From positions 27,144,272 to 27,208,271 of the forward strand of contig CM034394.1 in NCBI GenBank assembly GCA_019925095.2: 64,000 bases of DNA, read 5' to 3'. The translations under genes and the position numbers were made by a program. Shown here in pieces: positions 12,220 to 22,835 of this stretch (the first letter of the stretch is position 1; each line of letters opens with the position of its first letter). A model generated the notes under the pieces. That model did not search any database and was not told the origin of the DNA. It saw only the letters and a list, made by a program, of their open reading frames with translations. The stretch comes from Dendrolimus kikuchii (Eukaryota > Arthropoda > Insecta > Lepidoptera > Lasiocampidae).

Positions 12220-12414
12220 TTCTAATATTAATATTTGTGTAATTTTAATATTGGTCCATCTCATCGCAAGCTTTCCGAATACTGTAAGGTAAGTATTCGC
12301 AAAAAGTATCTACATAATATATATGTCTTCTATATTATCCAAAACACAAGTTTGATCACTGGCCAATAGCGACCCAGATAGATATTTCATAATTTTTTGT
12401 AGGATCTAACTTAT

Positions 12415-12885
12415 TGTTACATGCCGTCAAAGGAATGCGCACACCTGCCTGTCGTAAAAGGCAGTTTATTACGTTTCCTTTTGTTTACTTCGTGTTTAGA
12501 ATATGTAATTAAGAAAAACATGCTATTGTTTTTCTACTTTTATGGCCATCATTAGTGTCGAACTAATCCTTATTGTTATTGTTTTCGACTTTGTTGGCCG
12601 CTCGCAGGTGTGCAAATTACATTTTCTTGGGAGAACCCAATCGATTGTGTATTGTACGGTTTACTATAAAACAATGCCCGAACGGAGGGGTGGGGCAGTC
12701 GAGCGAGGATTACGATACGAGTAAGACGTACATTCGACAAGCGATATAGTGACGGACTTTGCGCGTGTTATTGAATCGTGCAGTTTGTACTAGTAGTGTC
12801 TAGTTATATGTGTTTGTATAGCTCTAATAAATTCTATGGTAATTCCAACGGCATTTTTAATTCGAGTCCTGTGTAGCTCGTAACA
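12415..12885 (+). mobile_element. solo LTR of an LTR retrotransposon
   Basis: 471 bp starting TGTTAC and ending GTAACA (short inverted repeat, TG...CA), flanked by the 4-bp duplication TTAT at 12411-12414 and 12886-12889. Inside are a TATAAAA box at about 12664 and an AATAAA at about 12827, in the order expected of U3-R-U5. No internal gag/pol region or second LTR is present, so it is a recombined solo LTR. A 4-bp duplication suits Gypsy-type elements. Strand is inferred from the order of signals. Confidence 0.75.
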
Positions 12886-13313
12886 TTATGTATCCTAGAT
12901 ATCTTTTGACTCATGAATGAATTCAATGAACCAAAGAATTTTGTTAGTTTTGTACTATTGCAAAAAACAGAACCGAAACTTGTTGGGTTAAAATGTTATT
13001 ACTTACCAAAATAATAACCAAACAATATTTTTCATAAAGAAAATAATTTACAACAGAATATGTTGCAACAGGTGCGTCGTGTACATCGTGAGGCCATAAC
13101 GCAGCCCGTTGACAGACATGGGCGGAAACCATCTCGCCAACATTTCACCATTCGTCCGTCAAAATAATCTATAATTTAATATCAATATCAAAAGCACAAT
13201 AGCCCTGGAATTCTTCGCACAACAGTAGCCACGTGTTGTTGTTCGGGAGCTGAGTCACGCTCTCGAGTAGCTCAGACGCAGATCTGGACCTTAGGCCGCG
13301 AACACACAGGCCC

Positions 13314-14045
13314 TTTTTTCTATTTTTTTGTCCAGGGAAAATCCGATTGAGGACTAAGCCGCGACAAGGGCAGAACCTTGGTGGGATAATTCGCGACCTA
13401 GTGTGCGATTCGCCAGATTGGGGGTGGCACTAGTATGCCCAGTCAGAACTGGTGCCATGCTATTGCCACTCCCCAGTTAGGGATACCCACTAAAACCCCT
13501 GGGTGTTCCGTCCTTCGCCTTCCGTCCTTCGCCAGGGCTACGGGTATATGACCTAGCCTCTCCGCAGCCCTGGCAGGCGTGGGCCTCGCAAGGCCACTTC
13601 CACTGCCGGGGGTCTTCCTTTAATCCTCCGGCATCCTCAAGCTCTATGTGCGTGGGGCGGTTTGTAACTCGCCCCACGGGAGGAGAGGTGAGCGCGCGCG
13701 GAACACTCGCGCTCTCATCTCGATGATATGTGCAGGTGAGTGAGAACCCTTATACCCCAAGGGGCCCCACCCCGCTTACGGGGGCCGAAGGTCCGTGCTG
13801 GACCTTCGGCGTCGGTGCGTCCTCCTTTGGCGGGAGCGGAGCCGTGACGTGCGCTTACGCTCCCGCTCCGCCTACTCTTTTGCAAGCATAACGTGCTCGC
13901 AGAAGGAGGAGACGGTGGTCCATCCAGTGTTGCTCCCGACCATGGTGCGTACCACGGTCGAGAGCGAAAGGTCAAGTCCGGTTACGGCGACGAGATCTCG
14001 GCGCTGCTTTGTCCAGGCTGGACACTCCTGGAGTGTATGCAGCGC
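13314..14045 (-). mobile_element. 5'-truncated LINE with perfect target duplication
   Basis: A 15-bp direct repeat CGAACACACAGGCCC flanks it exactly (13299-13313 and 14046-14060). The poly(T) at 13314 marks the minus-strand 3' end. Near its 5' end the minus frame (13872-14045) encodes LHTLQECPAW and then SSFCEHVMLAKE, resembling the zinc-knuckle and C-terminus of R1-like LINE ORF2 proteins. About 560 bp of GC-rich 3' UTR follows. Confidence 0.82.
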
Positions 14046-14329
14046 CGAACACACAGGCCCAACGCAAGGCCATAGAATAGCATCAATCGCCCAGTCACAA
14101 ACGTAATTCGTAACACACTTTGCATTTGATGCCACTAATAAATACGTTTTTGAAGTAAAAACTTCTGTTGGTGCGCTGATCATTTTTATTTTGTGGGTAT
14201 ACTAAGAATGAGCCGTCACGCATAACACTTGTTCGAGTAAAATTGGCTGACTAAGGGAGCGAGAGAGATATAGTCAACGCATCGCTCTGTACTCGCTTGG
14301 CGCACGTTATTCGCTTTGATGAAGTTTTC

Positions 14330-14730
14330 ACTTATGTCGTGGTCTTATTGTTATATAAATTCTCAATGAAGTAAAACTTTCAATGAACGTTTTATTATTT
14401 AAATCATTCAATTTTGTTGGCGCGGGCGGGAGCGGGGATAAAAGAGATGGAAAGGATTTACAGGATAAGGTTGCCGCACCAGACACGCTACGAGCGATGC
14501 GTGTTTCGCAGCAGCAGGCACTTCTTCCTCGTGGTCTTTCCCTCTCGTCTTGCGATTCCTTCGATAGTGGACCAGCAGAAACGGTGCAGTGGACATCTTT
14601 CTGCGCGCGGGTTGATGAAAGCGGGTGTAAATGCGGCACAACACATAAAACGCGGCGAGGTTTGTGCGGGAGCAGCGGTGCGTTCGGCGGTCGGACGTAG
14701 ACTATGTCACATTACATAGTGACAGATGCG
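14330..14730. other. GC-rich unassigned block
   Basis: Overlapping ORFs on both strands occur here, but none shows a recognisable domain and all lie in GC-rich sequence. A short ACTATGT...ACATAGT palindrome ends it near 14722. No function assigned. Confidence 0.25.
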
Positions 14731-15454
14731 GCGAAACAAAAAAGGTAACAAAGAGGCGGTGACCAAATAGGTCGGTTTTAGCAAATTTCATCCAGTTGAA
14801 AAAGCGCTAATTAGGTATTTTTGAACTTATGACCAATTTGAATTTAAAAAATAAGTTTTAAATAATAAAAGGTCAATTGAAAGTTTTAATTAAGAATATG
14901 AACGGATTGGCAATGCCACCTGTCTCGTAATAGTGTGTTACAAGTTATATCTTTTACTAGGCTATTGTAATTCCTTCGTCCCCATGATAAGGGCAACAAA
15001 TGGGTTCGGTTTGCATTTGTTGGTTCTATTTAGGCGCTTCTTTGTTCTGTCGAATGCTACGATCCTTTTGATTTTACAGACTGCCAGCCAACGTCAACGA
15101 ACGATAGTTGGTCTTTGTTAGACCTGTGTGTATGCGGCCTTATTTATTTATTTAATAGACATCGCACAGTATTACTCAATACATATGAAAACAGTATATT
15201 TTAAACATCACTTAAGCTAATGATGGATCTTACTTTTCACACAAAATTTTAATTAGGAAAATAATGCGTTAAATTGAATTTATTATTTAATAGGTAAATT
15301 AGAAAATTAAAAAAGACTCATAAAAGTCACTACAAATACGAATCAGTTGTAAGCAGTTTCGCAATGCAAAACTTTGAATGTTATCAGCGAGTAGTCTTTG
15401 TTATCCAATTTTGATAAATTGTTAGTAAAATTAATTAAATATACCTTTTTATTA

Positions 15455-15742
15455 TGGTACGAGTTCAGCAGACAGGCGAAAGGCCCACCTGATGGAAAGC
15501 GGTTAGTATCGCCGATGGACATTTGTAACACCAAAGGTGCTACAATTGCGCTGCTGCTTTCTGGAACCTGGCCACTAATGCCGGAACACAACTCAAGGTT
15601 GTTATGGCGATATACTATAGACCAGGGGTGGTAGCCATCCAGACGGGCTAATACCCTACCACCTGGCTCTGGGTTGTTTCGTCGCCTCTTACGACAAGCC
15701 GCCCGGCCGCAGGAAATTGGATTCTTTCTCCGATCCTGCATG
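15455..15742 (-). repeat. 310-bp poly(A) retroposon copy
   Basis: Lacks a clear poly(T), but the body from GAGTTCAGCAGACAGGC to GATCCTGCATGG follows the family, with a deletion near 15560. Confidence 0.75.
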
Positions 15743-16005
15743 GTACAATTAGCCAAACCAATTTTTGTAGTGAAACTTCTATATAGACGGGATTTTTCTG
15801 TCACGAAAAAGCGTTACGGCCGCGTGGAGCAGCGGTATAAATTTAGACTAGACGTGGTGAGAGACGGCATAATTTTAGAGTAGACTACGGAAGCGTTTTT
15901 TGGTTCCGGACCGAATTCAGCTTTTTTTGTTTGATAAAATAAAATATATTTAAATAATGCATTCATTAAAATGTACCTAACCTAACCAAATCATAATTTG
16001 CAGTA

Positions 16006-16513
16006 CATACATACATAACTTCACGCCGGTTCCCTTGCGGGGTAGGCACGAACAACAGAGCGCCATTTAGGCCCATTCTTACACACCTCACTTGCTTCTT
16101 TGACATTCATAACTCTTGTCATGCACGCTCGTCTGTTCTTTAGGCTCCTGACATCACCCTCCGCTAGTACACGATCAATTTGATCATGGAAGGTGTGTCG
16201 TGGCCTTCCACGACTTCTGCATCCATCCACTTTTGCATTGTATATCTGTTTAGTCATTCTTTCAACATGCATTCTTTCCACATGCCCGAACCACCGGAGC
16301 CTTCCTTTCCTTACCTTCACCCCGACACTTTCTTTCAGACCAACTCTCTTTCTTACTTCGGTATTACGAACGCGGTCCGTGAGCGTCACTCCGCAGATTA
16401 CTCTACTTTCATGCTCTCTCTTCCATACCCAACTCTCGCTTCCATACGTGAGCGTAGGCACCAGCACCGCGTTGTGTATGGCGATCTGGGCCTTCGGGCT
16501 GAGGTTCTTAGTA
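16006..16513 (-). mobile_element. RTE LINE 3' fragment (copy 6), about 510 bp
   Basis: Second-longest RTE copy. On the minus strand the frame runs from KNLSPKAQIAIHNAVLV to the family C-terminus. About 13 codons are deleted compared with the 31153-32768 copy (ESRVICGVTL for ESRVNAVEMRALRKFCGVTL). An 8-bp repeat TTGCAGTA flanks it (15998-16005, 16514-16521). Confidence 0.85.
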
Positions 16514-16885
16514 TTGCAGTAAACCTGCGAAAAATCTACTACTACTAATAATTTTGTTGCGATTCGTTTTGCCACTTGTCCGTTCAAGTTTCAATTCTAT
16601 GTGTCCCAGCACACATTTTTTTAGGAAACCATTTTCAGTGAGGTTTCTTATTGTTGGCTGCGGACAGGCTTTAAAGGAACCTTTGCTACGCGGTATCGAG
16701 TTGCAGGAGTAATATTCTTCTTAACTCGTTCGTAGTACGAGTGAAATAAGCAGACAAACACACGCAAGTTGCGAAAGACACAGAAATATCACGCATATTC
16801 CTGGGGTGTCTAGTTCATACAAATGTCGTTACCTTTCTCCTAGAAGTCTAAATTATAGTAACAAACTCCATAAATTGTGCAATCT

Positions 16886-17201
16886 TTTTTTTTTTTTTAT
16901 TGCAGGAGTTCAGCAGACAGGCAGACGGCCCACTAGATGGAAAGTGGTTACCATCGCCTATGGACATTTGCAACAACAAAGGTGCTACAAATGCGCTGCT
17001 GCTCTCTTAAAGGAGACTGGAACCTGGTCACTAATGCCGGAACACAACACAAGGTTGTTATGGCGGCATACTCTAGACCAGGGGTGGTCGCCATCCAGTC
17101 GAGCAAATACTCTACCACCTGGCTGTGGGTTCTTTAGTCGCCTCTTACGACAGGCTGCCGGGCCGCAGGAAATTGTATTCTTTCTCCGTTCCTGCACGGA
17201 T
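16886..17201 (-). repeat. 310-bp poly(A) retroposon, full-length-like
   Basis: Poly(T) at 16887-16899, body to CCGTTCCTGCACGGAT at about 17200. Starts and ends at the same unit positions as the copies at 41107, 44151 and 41618. Confidence 0.87.
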
Positions 17202-19050
17202 AGGATCTAATACAAATTGTTAGGTATACCGTTATACTGCAAATTAGTAAGTATACGATTTGCAGAAGCTGATCAAACAGGGCCGAGTCAATGTACCCCC
17301 AAAGTAAACTGGATAATAAAGTCAACCCACCCGCCACAGACCGTTGGTATACACGGATCGGATTCACCGTGAGTGTGTCACTCAATACTTCAATATTTAA
17401 GCCAGTGCAATATCTATATTTGTTTTAGTGGGCCAACCATACTCTAGGCGTTTATATTTCGTGAGCTTCGGTATTGATCATGGAATGATACGACCCTGTA
17501 ATATGAAACAGCAAAGCTTAGGAATGCTAATTATTATGCTTTCAAATTTGAAAGTGACTCTATTGACACAAACTACTATGAACATATCTAGTTTTGGTTA
17601 AACTTTAGACTAATGGTCACTGAATTTTAAGTAGTGGGGGGTGGTGGGGGAGGGGGGAAGAGTACTTCTCCTTTCTGCAACCCCCGTTTCTAGGAAACAT
17701 GTAGTTTTTGCGATACTAATTTTTTTCGTTCGTTCGTTTCGTTATATTACGACGATGGTGACCAGTCTGTTCTGGCACTCGCCGGTCCCTACCGCGGCAC
17801 GCTCACCACGCTCGCTCGGCTCGTGCGCTTTGGTTTAAATTCTAACCTAACCTAACCTAAGTCACCGTTCTAGTCACTGGTCGTGACTTTCAACTAAAGC
17901 CAAGCAAGCGTACCATGGCAGCGGTCAGTGAGTGTCACAACCGATCTATCACCATCGTCGCAATTCATAAGCAAAAAAAACTATTTTCGTATTTGAAAAT
18001 CAATATACCAGTTCAAAACTTGTGCACAAAACTAAAAACAGTTGTAGTGTTTATATATTAAGCGTAAGTGTATTTATTCCTAAACACAAATCACACTTTG
18101 TTATCAGCAAAAGTGGCATAACCTTGTTTATCGAATGTATATTTCTTTTTCCCATTATTCATTCAAAACTTGTTTGTAGATCATAAAAACTTGTTTCCTA
18201 ACCCAAGTAACAGGTCTAGTGGCTATATATAAGGCGTATGTTATCCCTTAACTCAAATTACTCTTAATCTCATGTCACTCTGTGTCAAAGCGCAGCCCTG
18301 GTTTTAATTACTGAACTCTCCTTTTTTGATTCTACAGTTCAAACTGTTCACTTATGCTAAACCTAAGCAATTTTAGTAAAGATGCGATTTATTACTATAA
18401 TACACTGATTGTTAGTGTCAAACCGCATGTAGCGTGTAGACAAGCATTTAATAATATTTAGCAAGTAAGCACATTTAGTTCATAAGGAAAATTGTATTCA
18501 CTTGACGAGACAGAAAATATCTAGCCGTTATGGCATAAACACGGTCTTACTCTTTCACAAGACAATACTCCACATTGCACGCAATTTGACAGGCATAGTT
18601 GTCGCTTAACAAAGACTAGACAAAATATAATTAACTCCTATCTAACAATGCTATACTATAATACTAACATATTATATAATTATAGTAGGCAAATTAAAAT
18701 TATGATTTTATATGAACCAGCGTAAAAAATGTTCGAATCAAATCCTTAAATTATATACAACAGAACCTTCATAATAATAATCCAGACGTCTCATGCACTA
18801 CGTAAATTACGAGATAAAATGTTCACACGTCATTAAACACTTTTCGGCAAGCAACAATGCTCCAAACCAAAAACGGGTAATCTACACGCCTTGCTTCAGT
18901 AGGTATAACGTAAGCATAGTGCGCGCTCCATCTTCGACTGTATCATATTTTGTCAAATGGTTTGCTATTTATCATAAAAAAAAAGAATTCCAAAAAGTGC
19001 AAGCAATCGGAATAAATTACTTTGGTTAAAACTAGGTGCACTCCTTTTTG
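17202..19050. other. no gene recognised
   Basis: AT-rich sequence without a supportable ORF. It contains a G-rich run at 17636-17660 and three CCTAA units at 17845-17860 (the insect telomeric pentamer, too short to mean more here). Confidence 0.5.
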
Positions 19051-19052
19051 TT

Positions 19053-19305
19053 TTATTTTTTTATTTCATGAGTTCAGCAGACAGGCAGGCGGTTCATTTG
19101 ATGGAAAGCGGTTACCATCGCCTATGGACATTTGCAACAGCAAAGGTGCTACAAATGCACTGCTGCTCTCTTAAGGGAGACTGGAACCTGGCTACTAATG
19201 CCAAAACACAACTCAAAATTGTTATAGTGGCCTGGTTGTGGGTTGTTTTGTCTCCTCTTATGACAAGCCGACCGGCCGCAGGAAATTGTATTCTTTCTCC
19301 GTTCG
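19053..19305 (-). repeat. 310-bp poly(A) retroposon copy with internal deletion
   Basis: Follows the family from GAGTTCAGCAGACAGGCAGG, then jumps from AACTCAAAATTGTTAT to TGGTTGTGGGTTG, losing about 60 bp. The 217-aa ORF starting here at 19068 is a chance frame through the repeat and flanking DNA. Confidence 0.75.
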
Positions 19306-19947
19306 TTCGTTTTTCAATACTATATTACCCCGGTCGCCCCGTAGATGCGAACAGGGATAAATCAGTATTCAGATTATCGAAGCTGGCATTTGTCCGCTCC
19401 CTTCGAGAAATGGCGTTGCTCCATGACTCAAATGAAACGGACGCTTCGGCTCATAATAAACGGGCAGTATACGGCATAATGCATGTGCTCGGATTTCTGG
19501 CCTCGCACCGGCATTCTAGGGGAGACGCCTTTGTAGCGCCGAAATCAGCTTTTCGAATCGGACCCACTTTACCTTCATTACAAGACATCAACAAAAAGTA
19601 TTACAGTTTTATGGAAATACGCTGTAAATCGAGTATATATTTGTTCTTAACCAATTTAATATTACACATCTTCTTCAATAAAGGTGTAATGCAAAATAGG
19701 CGGCTCATGTCTCCATTTTAAAAATTTACATTGACGCTGAATTCTATATTTACGACGGTGTGTTGTTCTAATAAAAAATTCTAGCAAAAAAGAAACAGAC
19801 TTCAAGAGTAACTAAAAAAACGCAAAAACTACACATTTTTGTCTGAATGTAATGAGTTTTGTGCTATATCTTCGGAAACTAAATTCCAATAGCAATACAA
19901 TTTATATGTGATCATTTATAAGCTTTAATGAATCCAACGATATACCT

Positions 19948-20127
19948 TCCATGATCAAATTGATCGTGTACTAGCAGAAGGTGATGTCAGGTGCCTTAAC
20001 AACAGACGAGCGTGCATGACAAGAGTTATGAATGTCAAAAAAGCAAGTGAGGTGTGTAAGAATAAGCCTGAATGGCGCTCTGTTGTTCGTGCCTACCCCG
20101 CAAGGGAACTGGTGTGAAGTTATATAT
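19948..20127 (+). mobile_element. RTE LINE 3' fragment (copy 7)
   Basis: Plus-strand copy running from TACCTTCCATGATCAAATTG to GAACTGGTGTGAAGTTATAT, followed at once by a SINE at 20138. Confidence 0.82.
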
Positions 20128-20137
20128 GTATGAATGA

Positions 20138-20365
20138 ATTTGACGGCCTCTGTAGTTGAGCGGGCTAAGCCTTTGCCGGCGTACCTCACTGCAACGCAGA
20201 GGTTCCGGGTTCGATTCCTGGTATAGTAAATTTCGGAAACTTATTTTCTCCGTTATTTACTATGGTCTGGGTGTCTGGGATCGGCCCCAGAGTAGTCCGT
20301 TGTATATTACCCATAACACAAGCGTAACTTGCTTAATTTGGGGATATACAATATGTGTGTTTGTC
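20138..20365 (+). repeat. tRNA-derived SINE (copy c, best preserved)
   Basis: Head GCCTCTGTAGTTGAGCGGGC with a perfect B box GGTTCGATTCC at about 20208, a middle part CTATGGTCTGGGTGTCTGGG, and a tail ending ATACAATATGTGTGTTTGT. The anticodon arm does not fold as a functional tRNA, so this is a SINE and not a tRNA gene. Confidence 0.85.
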
Positions 20366-20842
20366 TGACGATAAAAAAAAAACCAACGCAAAAAAATATC
20401 GTCAAAATCGACCCTGAGGGCTTACTCTCAAACGTCTTTCGTTGTTCGTTTTCATTTTAGAACTTTTTTTTGCTTGTTTATTTTTCTATTTAAGTACATT
20501 TTCCATTTTGTACTCCAATTATTTTTGTAGTTTATTTTGTATTATTTCTTTCCCCTGTCAAATTTCATCGACCTTTTCGAGCTGATCGGACGAAAACGAA
20601 TGACAATAGGCGATTGAGAGTAGGGTCGCAGAAACAAAAAAGTTATTGCTAAACCTTAGATCATATACTGTTAAACACTTCGTTAAATATGAATTTGTTT
20701 GTGGCCTAATGAATATTTTAATCATAAAAGAAAACTACACGTGCGTAATATATGATGATTTTAATAGCAAATGGAGGGAAAAAAATATGCAGATAATAGA
20801 AAGAAAAAAACTTCGTTCTAAATTCAAATATTTAGCATTGGT

Positions 20843-21080
20843 GGCCAGTACTTGCCCGGGTATTTGCCCGACTGGATGGCTACCACCCCTGGTCTAGAGC
20901 ATGCCGCCATAACAACTTTGAGTTGTGTTCCGGCATTAGTGACCAGGTTCCAGACTCCTTTAAGAGAGCAGCAGCGCATTTGTAGGAGCTTTGGTGTTGC
21001 AAATGTCCATAAGCGATGGTAACCGCTTTCCATCAAGTGGGCCGTCTGCCTGTCTGCTGATCTCCTGCAATAAAAAAAAA
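20843..21080 (+). repeat. 310-bp poly(A) retroposon, 5'-truncated
   Basis: Begins at about GTATTTGCCCGACTGGATGG and ends CTCCTGCAATAAAAAAAAAA. Confidence 0.83.
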
Positions 21081-21165
21081 AGTACTATGCCACACTAAAG
21101 TAATAAATAGTTTTTGTTGGAGACTCCGACATATACCTTTATGAGCTTTAGGTATACATTGTTTT

Positions 21166-21351
21166 CGGAGAGGCCTGCCTTAGTGCTGGGGTGGGTCCAC
21201 GCCAGCCGGGGTCGCGGAAGAAAAGCTCACGCACCAAGGGATTTTAGTGGGTATTCCGGCTCCTCTAGCCGGCGAGTCCCACACTCCCCCGCCGAAGCCT
21301 CCCCGGCGGGGGGACCGCAAACGGATTTCCCCTTGCAAAAAAAAAAAAAAA
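21166..21351 (+). mobile_element. short LINE 3' end with poly(A) and 15-bp duplication
   Basis: A 15-bp repeat GGTATACATTGTTTT at 21151-21165 and 21352-21366 brackets a GC-rich 186-bp insert ending in 15 A. The insert shares GTGGGTATTCCGGCTCC style with other poly(A) LINE tails here (13.3 kb, 42.8 kb, 43.6 kb). Confidence 0.82.
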
Positions 21352-21977
21352 GGTATACATTGTTTTAGTCTCAACATCTCTAATGTTGCCATGTTTTTAA
21401 GTAAATAAATTAAATTGTATTGTAAAAAAAATATATTTACATAACGAATGAAGAATCTCCCCCCTTTTTTGAAATCTGTTAAAAATGAGCTTAATATTTA
21501 TATTGGTATTATAGAATATAGTTAAATACATGTGTACTTGACAAGTTTTCCAACACACCAAACATTGTGCTAAGTAGCTTATTTGTACGCTGAATAATAA
21601 CTTCGCCCAAAATCCGTCACCCGCGAAACTTCTTCAGAATTTCATAAGAGCTAATAACGTTAGCAAACCGAAACGCCCACGCGGGGGCGCGACACCTCCC
21701 CCCTCAACCCCCTCCCGACGCGCGTTCACTTAATATGTATTACAAAGTTAAACCAAAACTCCATTATCATTATTGCGTTACGCGTGTACTTTGACCATTA
21801 CACGCGATTAATCAATGGTACTATGCGGCCAATACAGGTTATTACTAAGTCATTAAACAAAAGGGTCATGTCTGCGACATAAGAAGCCTCGTGAAAGCCC
21901 AAGTGTATTCCAGGGATCTTATATGTTCGGAAGGTAATTACTTACAATAAAAACTCGAATTTATGCTTTATAGAAAG

Positions 21978-22080
21978 TGACAGCACATTGGTAGCACCTT
22001 TAGTGTTATAAATGTACACAGGCGATATGGGTGCGTTTGCCTGTCTGCTGAAATCATCCAATAAAAAAAATAAAAAAAAT
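21978..22080 (+). repeat. 310-bp retroposon, diverged 3' fragment
   Basis: GGTAGCACCTTTAGTGTTAT through TGCCTGTCTGCTG and an AATAAAAAAAATAAA tail resembles the last 100 bp of the family with about 20 percent change. Confidence 0.6.
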
Positions 22081-22606
22081 CACAGCCTGAATTAGGCAAT
22101 CGCCCGGCCTGCGCTTGCCTACAAAAGTGCTGACCACGCAGCGCTTGTTCATCGTATAGACTAATAATTAGATTTTAAGTTAAAGTTAATAATAATTTAA
22201 TGTAATTAATTTAGTCTTGTAAGAACTGTCTTCGAATAAAGTTGTCTAAATAAATTGTTTTTTTTTAAACAATTTCCGTGCCGCCCTACTTATCTCCTGA
22301 TGAGCATAAATTTGAGAGGTAAGATACACACCACTCTTATACAAGGCAACGTCACGTGGTAATTGTAATGATTTGCACCTTAAGTCAGAAAACGCCCTAA
22401 GTGAGGCCTATAAAATCAAAGGCAGCTAAATCCAACTCTGTCAAATATTCAGAAAACTACAAAAATCGATAACTTTGTTCGGGTAGCTACGATATTCTAT
22501 ATTTTAAAACAGATTTATAAAGAAGGAGAATATTACTAATAATCTGGATTTTAAATGATAAAACTCCCTTTATATTTGAGTACAGAATAAAAATAAAATT
22601 GCATTT

Positions 22607-22679
22607 AGCTGTCTTTGACTTCCAACTATAGGACATTGCTGTATTTGATACTGAGTAACTGGATATAACTGTATTTGAT
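22607..22679. promoter_or_regulatory. left sub-terminal TIR-like motifs
   Basis: Three repeats of a 13-bp motif related to the inner TIR: AGCTGTCTTTGAC at 22607-22619, TGCTGTATTTGAT at 22637-22649 and AACTGTATTTGAT at 22667-22679. They are probably transposase-binding sites (inference from position and repetition). Confidence 0.6.
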
Positions 22680-22835
22680 AATGACAGCCGCCATTTTGGA
22701 CTCAAAATGACCGCGTCGGATTAGTGATGTTCTTATACATTCGATAAAGTAAAAACAACTATCTTGTTTTGTTACAAATTTTAATACATTTTTAATTAGA
22801 TAAGTGAAATTATTGCTTTTATTCTTTTATCCTTA

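Noticed and set aside
14383..14719. Overlapping ORFs on both strands
   Set aside because: GC-rich block with open frames everywhere; no domain, start context or splice pattern.
17845..17860. Telomeric CCTAA repeats (also 42918-42934 and 43105-43122)
   Set aside because: Only two to four units; too few to indicate a telomere or a telomere-specific LINE junction.
19068..19721. 217-codon ORF as a gene
   Set aside because: It begins inside the 310-bp retroposon and runs into unrelated DNA; no domain.
20138..20365. tRNA gene
   Set aside because: A and B boxes are present but the anticodon arm does not fold and four more diverged copies with the same non-tRNA tail exist; it is a SINE. The same applies to 40230-40463.
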